From: Candidatus Binatia bacterium
GTDB lineage: Bacteria; Desulfobacterota; Binatia; UBA12015
Assembly (NCBI GenBank): GCA_036563615.1
Contig: DATCMB010000004.1
Coordinates: forward strand, 533,293 to 597,292
Length of the DNA stretch: 64,000 nucleotides
Reading direction: 5' to 3'
Shown here piece after piece: positions 36,667 to 45,796 of the stretch; the stretch's first letter is position 1, and each line of letters opens with the position of its first letter. The notes below the pieces were generated by a model. The model was given only the letters and a program-made list of their open reading frames with translations. It made no database searches and was not told the DNA's origin. A program made the translations under genes and the position numbers.

Positions 36667-36834
36667 GGGCGTCACCTCGAGCCTACCGTTGCAGCGCGGC
36701 GCGCAGCGCTCGAACGCCTGCGCCGCGCGACGGCGTAACGCCGTCGCTCAACGCGGCCGCCTGGCGCAACCGCGCGCTGCACCGCGACGTTGCGGGCCTG
36801 AAACGTTCTGCAACGCGACGTCACACACGTCGCC

Positions 36835-37506
36835 TCACAACCGCCCGCTGTCGACGAAGCTCGTGTAGCGTCCGTTGCCGACGATGACGTGGTCGAGCAC
36901 CTTGACGCCGACCAGGTCGCCGGCGGCGACGAGCCGCGAGGTCAGCGCCACGTCCTCCGGCGACGGCGTCGGGTCGCCGCTCGGGTGGTTGTGCACGAGG
37001 ATCACCGCGGCCGCCGCCTCGCGGATCGCGGCGCGAAAGACCTCGCGCGGGTGGACGAGGCTCGCCGTGAGCGTGCCCTCCGAGACACGCAGCTCGCGCC
37101 GCAGGCGTCCCTTGCCGTCGAGCATGAGAACGTAGAAGCGCTCCTGGGCGAGCCCGCACAGCCGCCCGCGGAAGTGGCGGAAGACGTCCTCGCTGCCGCC
37201 GATCTTGTCGCCGCGTCCGAGCTCGGGATGGTCGGCGCGGCGCCCGAGCGCGATCGCCGCGCAGATCGACGCCGCGCGCGCCGCGCCGATGCCGTCGATC
37301 GCGGCGAGCTCGTGCACGCTCGCCGCCGCCAGATCGGCGAGCCGCGGGTAGCGGGCGCGCAGCCGCTGCGCGAGGACGAGCGCGCTCGCGCCGCGGTTGC
37401 CGGTGCGCAGCAGCAGCGCGAGCAGCTCGAGGTCGGACAGCGCCTCGATCCCCACACGCTCGAGCCGCTCGCGCGGCCGATCGTCGGACGTCATGTCGTG
37501 CAGCAT
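36835..37506 (-). CDS. radC: RadC/UPF0758-family JAB-domain protein
   Basis: 223 aa from ATG 37506 (a second ATG at 37494 would remove four residues). An N-terminal helix-hairpin-helix region (LAAIDGIGAARAASICAAIALG, about 67-88, quoted in two halves of the motif GIGAARA) precedes the MPN/JAB domain with VHNHPSGDPTPSPED: zinc ligands H172, H174 and D185-side residues. Despite the name, the family has no firm role in repair. The gene is convergent with ssb and divergent from the glycosyltransferase. Confidence 0.92.
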   Translation of the reverse strand: MLHDMTSDDRPRERLERVGIEALSDLELLALLLRTGNRGASALVLAQRLRARYPRLADLAAASVHELAAIDGIGAARAASICAAIALGRRADHPELGRGDKIGGSEDVFRHFRGRLCGLAQERFYVLMLDGKGRLRRELRVSEGTLTASLVHPREVFRAAIREAAAAVILVHNHPSGDPTPSPEDVALTSRLVAAGDLVGVKVLDHVIVGNGRYTSFVDSGRL

Positions 37507-37623
37507 CGTGTCGGCACGGGAGCGAACGCCGTGCCACGCTCCCCACGCGCCTCACACCCGCAACTCGAGCGACGCTCGCCCACCACCTCCGCGACGTCGC
37601 CAGGCACGACGCAACGCCCACCG

Positions 37624-37652
37624 TTGTGGTCGCGCGCCAGCTCGCGTAGGCG
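37624..37652 (+). promoter_or_regulatory. Possible leaderless promoter of the glycosyltransferase gene
   Basis: TTGTGG (37624-37629), 17-bp spacer, TAGGCG (37647-37652), then 6 bp to the ATG at 37659. Weak hexamers, but the geometry is that of the other leaderless candidates. The 152-bp gap otherwise holds nothing recognisable. Confidence 0.3.
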
Positions 37653-37658
37653 TCTCGC

Positions 37659-38900
37659 ATGACGGCGCATGCAGGACGTCTCGCGACCGAGCGTCTCGAC
37701 GTCCTCGCGATCGCGCCGCTGCCGTTCACCTCGGACGGCGTCACGACGTTTCAGTTCGGCGCCTCGACGTTTCACGCGGCGCTGCTGCCGGCGCTCGCGC
37801 GACGCGGCCACCGCGTGCGCGTCCTCGCCGAGGCTCCGCCCGCCGAGCCGACGAGCGAAGCGAACCGCCACGACCTCGTCTGGGACGTCCCGAACCTCGT
37901 CGTGCACGGCTTCGCCGCCGAGTACCGCTCCGCCGCCACACCGCCGCCGCGCGACTGGCGCGAGCGCGCGCGCCGCACGCTCGCGCCACGATTCGCCGCC
38001 GCAATCGCGGAGCGCCGTCCCGACGTCGTGCTGCTCGGGCGCGAGCAACTCGCCTGGTACGTGCCCGAGCTCTGTCGCGCGGGGGGCGTGCCGTGCGTCC
38101 TCGGCCTGCACGGCCAGCCGACGCACGGCTTCGCCGATGGCGGCTACCCGGAAGACGCGCGCAGCGAGCTCCTCGCGCACATGGCCTCCGCCGACGCGCG
38201 GGTCGCGGTCGCGCACCACCTGCGCGCGACGCTCGCCCGCTTCGGCCTCGACTGCGCGGTCGTGCCGAACGCGGTCGACGAGGAGCGCTTCCGCCCTCGT
38301 CCGAAGCCGGAGCCGCTGCTCGCGAAGCTGCGCATTCCCTCCGACGCGCCGGTGGTCGGGCACGTCTCGAGCCTCAAGCCCGGCAAGCGTCCGGGTGATC
38401 TGATCGCATCGGCGGCGCGCGTCGTGCGCCACGTGCCCGACGCGATCTTCCTGATCGTCGGCGACGGTCCGCACCGCGCGGCGCTCGAGGACGACGTCCG
38501 CGCGCGCGGCCTCGAGCGCGCCTTCCGCTTCGCGGGCGCGGTCGACTTCCGCGCCATGCCGGACGTGCTCGCGCTGTGCGACGTCGTCGTCATGCCGTCC
38601 GAGCGCGAGGGAGCGTCGCTGGTCTACCTCGAAGCGCACGCCGCGGAACGCGCTCTCGTCGCGAGCGACATTCCGGCCGCGCGCGAGGTCGTGCGCGACG
38701 GCGAGACCGGGCTGCTGTTCCCGACGGGCGACGTCGACGCGCTCGCCGAGCGAACGCTCGCCCTGCTGCGCGATCCCGACCTGCGACGACGCATCGCGGC
38801 CGCGGGACGCAAGGCCGCCGAGGCGCGTCCGTTCGCGAACATGGTCGACGGCTGGGAGTCCGCGCTCGCGACCACCGCCGCGCGAGCGCGCGGTGCTTGA
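37659..38900 (+). CDS. GT4-family glycosyltransferase
   Basis: 413 aa with two Rossmann-like halves of the GT-B fold. The N-terminal half has the acceptor-side pattern (FHAALLPALARRGHRVRVLAE) and CVLGLHGQPTHGF. The C-terminal half has VVGHVSSLKPGKRPGDLI, FLIVGDGP and the E-x7-E donor motif E317...E325 in SEREGASLVYLEAHAAE, followed by VASDIPAAREVVRDGETGLLF. Retaining enzyme transferring a nucleotide-activated sugar; donor and acceptor are unknown. No signal peptide, so cytosolic. A radical-SAM gene follows on the same strand. No Shine-Dalgarno before the ATG. Confidence 0.9.
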   Translation: MTAHAGRLATERLDVLAIAPLPFTSDGVTTFQFGASTFHAALLPALARRGHRVRVLAEAPPAEPTSEANRHDLVWDVPNLVVHGFAAEYRSAATPPPRDWRERARRTLAPRFAAAIAERRPDVVLLGREQLAWYVPELCRAGGVPCVLGLHGQPTHGFADGGYPEDARSELLAHMASADARVAVAHHLRATLARFGLDCAVVPNAVDEERFRPRPKPEPLLAKLRIPSDAPVVGHVSSLKPGKRPGDLIASAARVVRHVPDAIFLIVGDGPHRAALEDDVRARGLERAFRFAGAVDFRAMPDVLALCDVVVMPSEREGASLVYLEAHAAERALVASDIPAAREVVRDGETGLLFPTGDVDALAERTLALLRDPDLRRRIAAAGRKAAEARPFANMVDGWESALATTAARARGA

Positions 38901-38915
38901 TCGCTTGCGGACGGC

Positions 38916-38944
38916 TTGTTTCGCCGAGCGGACGACGATAGACC
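38916..38944 (+). promoter_or_regulatory. Possible promoter of the radical-SAM gene
   Basis: TTGTTT (38916-38921), 17-bp spacer, TAGACC (38939-38944), 13 bp before the ATG at 38958, giving a leader of only about 7 nt with no Shine-Dalgarno. Confidence 0.35.
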
Positions 38945-38957
38945 GCCAAACCGATTC

Positions 38958-40325
38958 ATGACGCAGCACCGCATCTCCGTCGGCCCCGCCGACGTCGCCC
39001 GTATCCGTGAGGCGCTCGGCCCGACGTTGCGCGTCGCGTACGAGGCGGTGCACGTCTACCCGCTGTCGGCGCCGGCGTTCCGACCGGCAGCCGGCGCCGA
39101 GCGCACGCGTCCCGACGCGCCGTCGCTGCGACTCTACGTCCATGTGCCGTTCTGCAACTACGGCTGCTCCTTCTGCTTCTACGCGAAGAAGATCGGGGCG
39201 AGCCGCGCGCAGATGGAGCGCTACGTCCGCGCGCTGGTGCGCGAGCTCGAGTGGATCACGCCGGGCGCGTACTTGACGCAGCTCTACGTCGGCGGCGGCA
39301 CGCCGACCGCCTTGCCGCCCGACCTGCTCGACGAGGTGCTCGCCGCGCTGTTCGCGCGCACGCGACGCGAGGGCGCCGAGGCGCACACGGTCGAGTCGTC
39401 GCCCGAGTCGGTCCTGCCGCAGCACCTCGACGTGCTGCGCCGTCACGGCATCGACCGCATCAGCCTCGGCATCCAGAGCATGGACCCGCTCGTGCTCGAC
39501 GCGATCCACCGCCGCCACTCGCGCGAGCAAGCGCTCGACGCCGTCGACATGCTGGTCGCGAGCGGGCTGATCACCGGCGCCGACTTCATCTACGGGCTGC
39601 CGGCGCAGACCGAAGCGAGCTTCCGTCGCGACCTCGAGGACGTCGCGGCGCGCGGCGTCGACGCGCTGACCCTCTACAACCTGCGCCTCAACGAGATGAC
39701 GCCGCTCGCGGCGACGATGGGCGAGCTCGAGCGCCTCGACCTCGAGCGCCTCGTGCGCTGGCGCGCGTTCGTGCACGAGGTGACCTCCGAGCTCGGCTTC
39801 GTGCAGACGCGCTGGCACACGTTCAATCGCGAGACGAGCGAGCGCGCCAGGCGCTACGACCGCGCGCCGTGCGTCGACGGCTTCGGCGCGGGGCACCAGC
39901 TCGGCGTCGGCGTCAGCGCCGTGTCGCACCTCGGCGACACCGTGTACCGCAACGAGGAGACGCTCGGCGCGTACGTCGAGCGCATGGAGAGCGGCGCGAG
40001 CCCGGTGTCGGGCGTGTTCCCGCTCGACGTCGAGGACCGCAAGACGCTCTTCATCGTGCGCTCGCTCGGCGACGGACGCCCGCTCGACCGCGCGCGCTAC
40101 GCAGACCTGTTCGGCGTCGCGTTCGACGACGAGTACGGCGAGGTCCTCGCCCGCCTGCGCAACGCGGGCCTGCTCGACGAGAGCGGCGACCTGCTCGCGC
40201 TGAGCGACCTCGGCAAGCTCGTCTACGACCTCGTGACGCTCGCCTTCTACCCGCGCTCGGCGCGCGCGTGGCTCCTCGAGCGGCAGTCGCGCGACCGCGC
40301 GCGCACGGTCGCCGCGAGCGCCTGA
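38958..40325 (+). CDS. HemN/HemW-like radical SAM protein (coproporphyrinogen oxidase family)
   Basis: 455 aa from ATG 38958; a TTG 42 bases earlier lies in the promoter. The radical-SAM cluster is C66, C70, C73 in YVHVPFCNYGCSFCFYAKK. Family features follow: LYVGGGTPTALPPDLLDE, ESSPESVLPQHLDVLRRHGI, RISLGIQSMDPLVLDAIHRRH and ADFIYGLPAQTEASFRRDLE. The C-terminal third is a HemN_C-like domain. The CxxxCxxCF motif and length allow either HemW (heme chaperone) or one of the many non-heme HemN-like enzymes; no heme genes are near, and the short preface before the SAM domain (about 58 residues) is unusual for HemW. Product unassigned. Confidence 0.85.
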   Translation: MTQHRISVGPADVARIREALGPTLRVAYEAVHVYPLSAPAFRPAAGAERTRPDAPSLRLYVHVPFCNYGCSFCFYAKKIGASRAQMERYVRALVRELEWITPGAYLTQLYVGGGTPTALPPDLLDEVLAALFARTRREGAEAHTVESSPESVLPQHLDVLRRHGIDRISLGIQSMDPLVLDAIHRRHSREQALDAVDMLVASGLITGADFIYGLPAQTEASFRRDLEDVAARGVDALTLYNLRLNEMTPLAATMGELERLDLERLVRWRAFVHEVTSELGFVQTRWHTFNRETSERARRYDRAPCVDGFGAGHQLGVGVSAVSHLGDTVYRNEETLGAYVERMESGASPVSGVFPLDVEDRKTLFIVRSLGDGRPLDRARYADLFGVAFDDEYGEVLARLRNAGLLDESGDLLALSDLGKLVYDLVTLAFYPRSARAWLLERQSRDRARTVAASA

Positions 40326-40349
40326 GCGCGGCTCGAGATCGCGAGCGCC

Positions 40350-41540
40350 TCAAGCCGCCAGCCGCACCAGCAGGCCGTTCAGGTACTCGCCCTCCGGGTG
40401 CGCCGCCAGCACCGGATGGTCGGGCGCCGCGCCGAGCTGGGCGAGAACCTGCAGCCGCATGTGCGGCTGCGCCGCGGTCGCGACCGCGTGCGCGAAGAGC
40501 TCGCGTCCGACGTGCGCCGAGCACGAGCACGTGACCAGCAGACCGCCCGGCCGCAGCGCGCGTAGCGCGCGTCGGTTGAGATCGCGGTACGCGCGTACCG
40601 CCTTCTCGCGGTCGGCGCGATGGCGCGCGAACGGCGGCGGGTCCAGGACGACCAAGTCGAAGCGCTTCTCCTTGGGCGCGTCGGCGAGCGAGGTGAGGAC
40701 GTCGAAGACGTCCTTCGAGACCCACTCGGCGCGCTCTTCCTCGAGGCCGTTCAGCGCCCAGTTGTCGCGCGCGAGCGCGAGCGCGGGTCCCGAGGTCTCG
40801 ACCGAGACCACGCGCTTGGCGCCGCCGCGCGCCGCGGCGACCGCGAACGCGCCCGTGTAGGCGAAGCAGTTCAGCACGTCGAGCCCGTCGGCGAGCCGTG
40901 CGACGAGCGCGCGATTGACGCGCTGGTCGAGGTAGAAGCCCGTCTTCTGTCCGCCGCGCACGTCGACCAGGTAGCGCGCCCCACCCTCGCGGATCTCGAT
41001 GCGCTCGGGCGGCGGCTCGCCGGACGCGACCTCGACGCGGTCCGAGAGCCCTTCCTCGCGCCGCGCGCCGCCGGAGCTGCGCTCGAAGATCCCGTCGGGC
41101 TCGAGCAGCTCGTTGATCGCCGCCAGCACCGCAGGACGCAGACGCTCGGCGCCGGCGTTCAGGATCTGCACGACGACCCACTTGCCGTAGACGTCGGCGA
41201 CCACGCCGGGCAGCCAGTCGCCCTCGCCGTGCACCAGGCGGTACGCGGTGTCGTGCTCCGCGCCGACCGCGCGGCGCAGCGCGTAGGCGTCGCGGATGCG
41301 GCGCTGGACGAGCGCGGGATCGATCTCGACGTCGTCGCGCGCGAGCAGCCGCACGGCGATCGAGCCGCGCGGGTTGTACGTGCCGACGCCGAGCACCTGT
41401 CCCGACGACGCGAGCACGCGGACGAACGATCCGGCGCGCGCCTCGCCGCTCACGTCGGCGATCGCCCCGGAGAAGATCCACGGGTGGCCGGCGCGGGCCG
41501 GGCCTTCCTTGCCGGGCTTGAGCTTGACGACGCCGTCCAT
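40350..41540 (-). CDS. RlmI-like class I rRNA (cytosine-C5) methyltransferase
   Basis: 396 aa. An N-terminal PUA domain (VVKLKPGKEGPARAGHPWIFSGAI) is followed by a Rossmann-fold methyltransferase: FYLDQRVNR, VLNCFAYTGAFAVAAARGGA (SAM motif I), VVSVETSGPALALA, VVLDPPPFAR (motif IV) and VTCSCSAHV carrying the catalytic cysteine. This order matches RlmI, which modifies C1962 of 23S rRNA. Target identity is inferred. moaC ends 2 bp before the ATG, so the two are co-transcribed; the gene converges with the radical-SAM gene across a 24-bp gap. Confidence 0.9.
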   Translation of the reverse strand: MDGVVKLKPGKEGPARAGHPWIFSGAIADVSGEARAGSFVRVLASSGQVLGVGTYNPRGSIAVRLLARDDVEIDPALVQRRIRDAYALRRAVGAEHDTAYRLVHGEGDWLPGVVADVYGKWVVVQILNAGAERLRPAVLAAINELLEPDGIFERSSGGARREEGLSDRVEVASGEPPPERIEIREGGARYLVDVRGGQKTGFYLDQRVNRALVARLADGLDVLNCFAYTGAFAVAAARGGAKRVVSVETSGPALALARDNWALNGLEEERAEWVSKDVFDVLTSLADAPKEKRFDLVVLDPPPFARHRADREKAVRAYRDLNRRALRALRPGGLLVTCSCSAHVGRELFAHAVATAAQPHMRLQVLAQLGAAPDHPVLAAHPEGEYLNGLLVRLAA

Positions 41541-41542
41541 GC

Positions 41543-42049
41543 TCAGTCCTGACGCACCCAGTCGCCGCTACGGCCGCCGCTCTTTCGCACCAGACACACG
41601 TCCTCGATCACCATGGCACGATCGATCGCCTTGCACATGTCGTAGATCGTCAGCGCGGCGACGCTCACCGCGGTGAGCGCCTCCATCTCGACGCCGGTGC
41701 GCGCGCGGATGCGCGCCTCGCCCTCGATCCGCACGACGCCCGCCGCGGGATCGACGTCGAGGCGGACGTCGGCCCAGTCGAGCGGCAGCGGATGGCAGAG
41801 CGGGATCAGCTCGCCGGTGCGCTTCGCCGCCATGACGCCCGCGAGGCGCGCGGTCGCGAGCACGTCGCCCTTCTCGATGGTGTTCGCCGCGATGCGCGCC
41901 GCGGTGTCGGGGCGCATGCGGACCGCGCCGCGCGCGACCGCGACGCGCAGCGTGACCTCCTTGTCGCCGACGTCGACCATGCGCGCGCGGCCGCTCTCGT
42001 CGACGTGCGTCAACCTCGTGCTCTCGCGCTCGCGGTCGGAGTCGGACAT
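41543..42049 (-). CDS. moaC: Cyclic pyranopterin monophosphate synthase MoaC
   Basis: 168 aa. With MoaA it converts GTP to cyclic pyranopterin for molybdenum cofactor. Family blocks: [18 protein letters not shown] near the N-terminus, [14 protein letters not shown] (79-90), [20 protein letters not shown] (118-137) and [11 protein letters not shown] with the catalytic-site Lys140. The N-terminus has an extra charged stretch ([12 protein letters not shown]). No moaA or moaE is adjacent. No Shine-Dalgarno; the predicted promoter ends 7 bp before the ATG. Confidence 0.96.
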   Translation of the reverse strand: MSDSDRERESTRLTHVDESGRARMVDVGDKEVTLRVAVARGAVRMRPDTAARIAANTIEKGDVLATARLAGVMAAKRTGELIPLCHPLPLDWADVRLDVDPAAGVVRIEGEARIRARTGVEMEALTAVSVAALTIYDMCKAIDRAMVIEDVCLVRKSGGRSGDWVRQD

Positions 42050-42056
42050 GAGCGCT

Positions 42057-42085
42057 CCCGTACCGAAGCGTCACGGTACCGGCAA
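42057..42085 (-). promoter_or_regulatory. moaC promoter overlapping an inverted repeat
   Basis: Minus strand: TTGCCG (42085-42080), 17-bp spacer, TACGGG (42062-42057), then 7 bp to the ATG at 42049, a leaderless arrangement. The spacer is flanked by an inverted repeat, GTACCG (42060-42065) and CGGTAC (42074-42079), separated by 8 bp, which overlaps the -10 and could be an operator. Confidence 0.4.
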
Positions 42086-42115
42086 AGCGCGTCGGAAAAT
42101 GGTAGGAGGCGCGCC

Positions 42116-42316
42116 ATGCGCAAACGCTTCCGGGTCACCGTGCGAGCCGTCGACGAGAGCGGCGTCGAGACCGAGGTCGGCAAGCTCATCGTCGACGCGA
42201 AGGACCGCAACGAGGCCTCGCAGAAGGTCCTCGCGGAGCTCTGGACGCCGGAGCTCGAGGCGTCGGGCAAGAAGCCCGTGACGCACGCCGAGCGCGTCAC
42301 CGGCGAAGGCGGCTGA
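42116..42316 (+). CDS. Conserved-looking small protein, unknown function (66 aa)
   Basis: ATG 42116 with AGGAGG (42104-42109) at ideal spacing. The product begins MRKRFRVTVRAVDESGVETE and has a compact alpha/beta look: two predicted strands at the N-terminus, then a helix (RNEASQKVLAELW). It is highly charged, without cysteine or membrane segments. Divergent from moaC and 48 bp upstream of the acyl-CoA dehydrogenase. No family recognised; the Shine-Dalgarno and protein-like sequence make it a real gene. Confidence 0.7.
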   Translation: MRKRFRVTVRAVDESGVETEVGKLIVDAKDRNEASQKVLAELWTPELEASGKKPVTHAERVTGEGG

Positions 42317-42329
42317 GCAGCACGCTCGA

Positions 42330-42358
42330 TTGACGATGCGTGCCCCGGCCCCTACGTT
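42330..42358 (+). promoter_or_regulatory. Promoter of the acyl-CoA dehydrogenase gene
   Basis: TTGACG (42330-42335), 17-bp spacer, TACGTT (42353-42358), then 6 bp to the ATG at 42365. The predicted start site is the A of the ATG or the base before it. Confidence 0.55.
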
Positions 42359-42364
42359 GCCCGC

Positions 42365-43555
42365 ATGCCGGCGTCACGAACCGATTACTACGCGGTCGAG
42401 GATCTCCTCACCCCCGAAGAGCGCGCCGTCCGCGACACCGTGCGGCGCTTCGTCGACGAGGAGTACCTGCCGCTCGCGCGCAAGCACTTCGCCGAAGCGA
42501 CCTTCCCGACCGAGCTGACCCCGCGCCTCGCGGAGCTCGGCTGCTTCGGGCCGACCGTCCCGACCGAGTACGGCGGCGCCGGTCTCGGCAGCGTCGCGTA
42601 CGGGATCATGGCGCAGGAGCTCGAGCGCGGCGACTCCGGCCTGCGCTCGTTCGCGAGCGTGCAGTCCTCGCTCGTGATGTACCCGATCCTGACCTTCGGC
42701 TCCGAGGAGCAGAAGCGTCACTGGCTGCCGCGCATGGCGCGCGGCGAGGCGATCGGCTGCTTCGGCCTCACCGAGCCCGACTACGGCTCGAACCCCGGCG
42801 GCATGATCACCCGCGCGAGCCGTCGCGACGGCGGCTTCGTGCTCAACGGCACCAAGCGCTGGATCACCAACGGCAGCATCGCCGACGTCGCGGTGGTGTG
42901 GGCGAAGCTGCGCGAGGACGAGGCGGATCCGCGCACCGAGGTGATCCGCGGCTTCCTCGTCGAGAAGGAGCGCCCAGGCTTCTCGCGACCGCTGATGCAC
43001 GGCAAGTGGAGCCTGCGCGCGTCGATCACCTCCGAGCTGATCCTCGAGGACTGCTGGATTCCGGAGGAGAACCTGCTGCCCGAGTCGCGCGGCCTGAAGT
43101 CGCCGCTCATGTGCTTGACGCAGGCGCGCTACGGCATCGCCTGGGGCGCGGTCGGCGCCGCGATCGCCTGCTACGAGTGCGCGCTCGACTACGCGAAGTC
43201 GCGCGTCGTGTTCTCGCGCCCGATCGGCGGCTACCAGCTCGTGCAGGCGAAGCTGGTCGACATGCTGACGGAGATCACCAAGGCGCAGCTCCTGTGCTGG
43301 CGGCTCGGACGCCTCAAGGAGGCCGGCGAGATGCGGCACGAGCAGGTGTCGCTCGCGAAGATGAACAACGTCTCGCAGGCGCTGCGCATCGCGCGCCTCG
43401 CCCGCGACATCCTCGGCGCGAACGGCATCACCGACGACTACCCGGTGATCCGCCACATGCTGAACCTCGAGACCGTCAACACCTACGAGGGCACCGAGGA
43501 CGTCCACCGGCTGACGCTCGGGCGCGACATCACGGGGCTGTCCGCGTTCGACTGA
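42365..43555 (+). CDS. Glutaryl-CoA dehydrogenase-like acyl-CoA dehydrogenase
   Basis: 396-aa FAD enzyme. Segments: FGPTVPTEYGGAGLGSVAYG, the FAD-binding GCFGLTEPDYGSNPGGM and KRWITNGSIADVAVVWA, a C-terminal helical domain with ARYGIAWGAVGAA (Arg255 corresponds to the carboxylate-binding arginine of glutaryl-CoA dehydrogenases) and the catalytic base E375 in VNTYEGTEDVH. The TYEGT.D.H motif and position of Glu are those of GcdH, which oxidises and decarboxylates glutaryl-CoA in lysine/tryptophan and aromatic degradation. No other pathway gene is adjacent, so a related substrate is possible. Confidence 0.88.
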   Translation: MPASRTDYYAVEDLLTPEERAVRDTVRRFVDEEYLPLARKHFAEATFPTELTPRLAELGCFGPTVPTEYGGAGLGSVAYGIMAQELERGDSGLRSFASVQSSLVMYPILTFGSEEQKRHWLPRMARGEAIGCFGLTEPDYGSNPGGMITRASRRDGGFVLNGTKRWITNGSIADVAVVWAKLREDEADPRTEVIRGFLVEKERPGFSRPLMHGKWSLRASITSELILEDCWIPEENLLPESRGLKSPLMCLTQARYGIAWGAVGAAIACYECALDYAKSRVVFSRPIGGYQLVQAKLVDMLTEITKAQLLCWRLGRLKEAGEMRHEQVSLAKMNNVSQALRIARLARDILGANGITDDYPVIRHMLNLETVNTYEGTEDVHRLTLGRDITGLSAFD

Positions 43556-43732
43556 GCGTGCGCACGACGTCGCGCCGGCGAGCGGACGTTTCGTGGCGCG
43601 GCCGGCGCGTAGCGCGGCCGCCGCAGCGCCCGCGCTACCGGCCGTAGCCTCCGCCCCGGCAGCGCGGCGTCAAGCAACTCGCGCGTCTCGCGTTCCAAAC
43701 CGACGCCAGCGCGATCCTTGCGCGACAAGGGT

Positions 43733-43761
43733 TTGCTCGCACCGCACGAGGGGTGTAGCGT
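43733..43761 (+). promoter_or_regulatory. Possible promoter of the lytic transglycosylase gene
   Basis: TTGCTC (43733-43738), 17-bp spacer, TAGCGT (43756-43761), with a leader of about 95 nt to GTG 43863. The 307-bp gap 43556-43862 contains this element and no other feature; frames through it are open but read as non-protein Arg/Ala/Pro sequence. Confidence 0.35.
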
Positions 43762-43862
43762 GCCCGTCGATCGTGGCCCCGATCGACGGATCGCGCGTGC
43801 GTCCCGCAGGGCCGGCGAGCCCGCACCGCACGCGCGCCCGGTGGAGGTGGAAGGAGCTGGTG

Positions 43863-44996
43863 GTGCTGGACGAGCTGGGTGGAGGTAGTCGTGCTCGTCG
43901 TGCGCTCGGCGCGATCGGGTGGTTGCTCCTGGCGACGCTCGGCGGGTCGTGCGTCTCGGCGGTCAAGGAGTCGAACGCCGCGCCGCCGGAGCGTCGAGCG
44001 GCGTCGGCGTCCTACGACCATCGCGGCTGGGGCTATCTGATCGAGAAGCTGGTCGCGGACGGCGTCGACCGCAGACGGGTCGAGCGCACGTTCGCCGATC
44101 CGCGCATCGAGCCGTTCACCGGCCTCGACTTCGGTCTGCGCCCGCGCGAGCCGAAGTCGCTCTACAGCGGCTTCGCCAAGCCCTCGAGCGTCGCGCTGGC
44201 GCGACGCTGCCACGCGGAGCACGCCGCGACGCTGGCCGAGGCCGAGCGCATCTACGGCGTGCCTGCGAGCGTGATCGCCGCGATCATCCACATCGAGTCG
44301 GGCTGTGGGCGCAACACGGGCTCGGAGGTCGTGCTCTACCGCCTCGCGCGGCTCGCGATGGCGAACGAGCCCGCGAACCTGCAGCGCAACATCGAGCGCC
44401 ACGCGTTCATCGGCGGCTCGTTCGATCCGGAGATCGCGCAGCTCACGCGCGAGCGGGCGCAGTACCTCGAGGACACCTTCTACCCCGAGGTGCTCGCGAC
44501 CTTTCAGCTCGCCGACCGGCTCGACATCGACCCGCTCGGCATCCGCGGCTCGGGCTCGGGCGCCTTCGGCATGCCGCAGTTCCTGCCGCGCAGCTACCTG
44601 AGCTACGGCGTCGACGGCAACGGCGACGGCCGCATCAGCCTCTACGACCCCGACGACGCGATCCACTCGTGCGCCAACTACCTGGCCTCGCACGGCTGGC
44701 GTCCGGGGCTGAGCCGCGCCGAGCGCCGCCAGGTCATCTGGCACTACAACCGCTCCGACGCCTACATCGACGCGGTGCTCCAGCTCTCCGCCCACCTCGA
44801 CGGCGCGCCCGTCGTGCAGACCGCCGCCCGGAAGAGCCCGCCCAAGAAGCCGACGAAGACGGCCGTCGCGCGCAAGCCCGCGAGCAAGCCGACCGCGAAG
44901 ACCAAGACGGCAGCGAAGGGCAAGGCGCCGGTCAAGAAGGCCTCCCCCAAGCAGCCGAGCAAGGCCAAGACCCGCACCGCGCAAGCCGCAAATTGA
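43863..44996 (+). CDS. MltB-type lytic murein transglycosylase lipoprotein with a histone H1-like tail
   Basis: 377 aa from GTG 43863 (AAGGAG six bases upstream; GTG 43860 is adjacent). The hydrophobic stretch ends in the lipobox LGGSC with Cys30, predicting a lipoprotein. The SLT/MltB domain spans about 50-305: [20 protein letters not shown] with catalytic E145, [21 protein letters not shown], and [21 protein letters not shown]. It cleaves peptidoglycan to 1,6-anhydro-MurNAc. The last 55 or so residues are a Lys/Ala/Pro/Thr repeat ([19 protein letters not shown] and onwards) resembling eukaryotic H1 or bacterial histone-like tails, unusual for this enzyme. The frame is open upstream, but that sequence lacks protein character. 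Confidence 0.85.
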   Translation: MLDELGGGSRARRALGAIGWLLLATLGGSCVSAVKESNAAPPERRAASASYDHRGWGYLIEKLVADGVDRRRVERTFADPRIEPFTGLDFGLRPREPKSLYSGFAKPSSVALARRCHAEHAATLAEAERIYGVPASVIAAIIHIESGCGRNTGSEVVLYRLARLAMANEPANLQRNIERHAFIGGSFDPEIAQLTRERAQYLEDTFYPEVLATFQLADRLDIDPLGIRGSGSGAFGMPQFLPRSYLSYGVDGNGDGRISLYDPDDAIHSCANYLASHGWRPGLSRAERRQVIWHYNRSDAYIDAVLQLSAHLDGAPVVQTAARKSPPKKPTKTAVARKPASKPTAKTKTAAKGKAPVKKASPKQPSKAKTRTAQAAN

Positions 44997-45021
44997 CAGC
45001 CTCCGGGGGGACGACTATCGC
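44993..45021 (+). promoter_or_regulatory. Promoter of cysC
   Basis: Consensus TTGACA (44993-44998), 17-bp spacer, TATCGC (45016-45021). The -35 overlaps the TGA stop of the transglycosylase gene. The predicted leader to the ATG at 45088 is about 60 nt and includes an AGAGG Shine-Dalgarno. Confidence 0.5.
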
Positions 45022-45087
45022 ACTTCGGATCCCCGCCGCGGCCCCGCGGTCCGGCCAACGACACGCAACCCAGAGGACAGAGGCACC

Positions 45088-45702
45088 ATGACCGAGCGCA
45101 AGGCCACCAACATCGTCTGGCATGCGGGCAACGTGAACCGCGCAGACCGTGAGAAGATCAACGGCCACAAGGGCTGCACGGTGTGGTTCACCGGGCTCTC
45201 GGGCTCGGGGAAGTCGACGATCGCGGTGGCCGTGGAGAAGGCGCTCTGGGACCGCGGCGTGCGCGCCTACATCCTCGACGGCGACAACATCCGCCACGGC
45301 CTCAACAGCAACCTCGGCTTCTCGCCGGAGGACCGCACCGAGAACATCCGCCGCATCGGCGAGGTCGCGAAGCTGTTCACCGACGCCGGCATCGTGACGC
45401 TGACGGCGTTCATCTCGCCCTACCGCGCCGACCGCGACAAGGTGCGCAACATCATGGGCCCGGGCGACTTCATCGAGGTCTACGTCGACTGCCCGCTCGA
45501 GGAGTGCGAGAAGCGCGACGTCAAGGGGCTCTACGCCAAGGCGCGCGCCGGGCAGATCAAGGAGTTCACCGGCATCTCGGCGCCGTACGAGGCGCCGGAG
45601 AATCCGGAGCTCGTGCTGCGCACCGCCGAGATGACCGAGCAGCAGAGCTGCGACACCGTCATGCGCTACCTCGAGGAGAAGGGGTACATCCCGCGCGCGT
45701 GA
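45088..45702 (+). CDS. cysC: Adenylylsulfate kinase CysC
   Basis: 204-aa APS kinase making PAPS from APS and ATP. Walker A GLSGSGKS (36-43), the APS-binding [37 protein letters not shown] and the lid [13 protein letters not shown] are intact. No sulfurylase gene is fused or adjacent, so this copy may serve sulfation rather than sulfate assimilation. ATG with an AGAGG upstream. A nitroreductase-like gene follows 94 bp later. Confidence 0.97.
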   Translation: MTERKATNIVWHAGNVNRADREKINGHKGCTVWFTGLSGSGKSTIAVAVEKALWDRGVRAYILDGDNIRHGLNSNLGFSPEDRTENIRRIGEVAKLFTDAGIVTLTAFISPYRADRDKVRNIMGPGDFIEVYVDCPLEECEKRDVKGLYAKARAGQIKEFTGISAPYEAPENPELVLRTAEMTEQQSCDTVMRYLEEKGYIPRA

Positions 45703-45796
45703 CCTGCCGCCGGACGCCGACGCCCGCGGTTGCGGTGAGCGCGGCTCACCCCGGGCGCGGCAGCGGCGCGACGCGGCGACGCACGGGCCGGACAGC

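Noticed and set aside
37491..39929. Long antisense frame of 812 codons opposite the glycosyltransferase and radical-SAM genes
   Set aside because: Composition is Arg/Ala/Glu/His-rich with no motif; the opposite strand carries two complete enzymes with catalytic residues.
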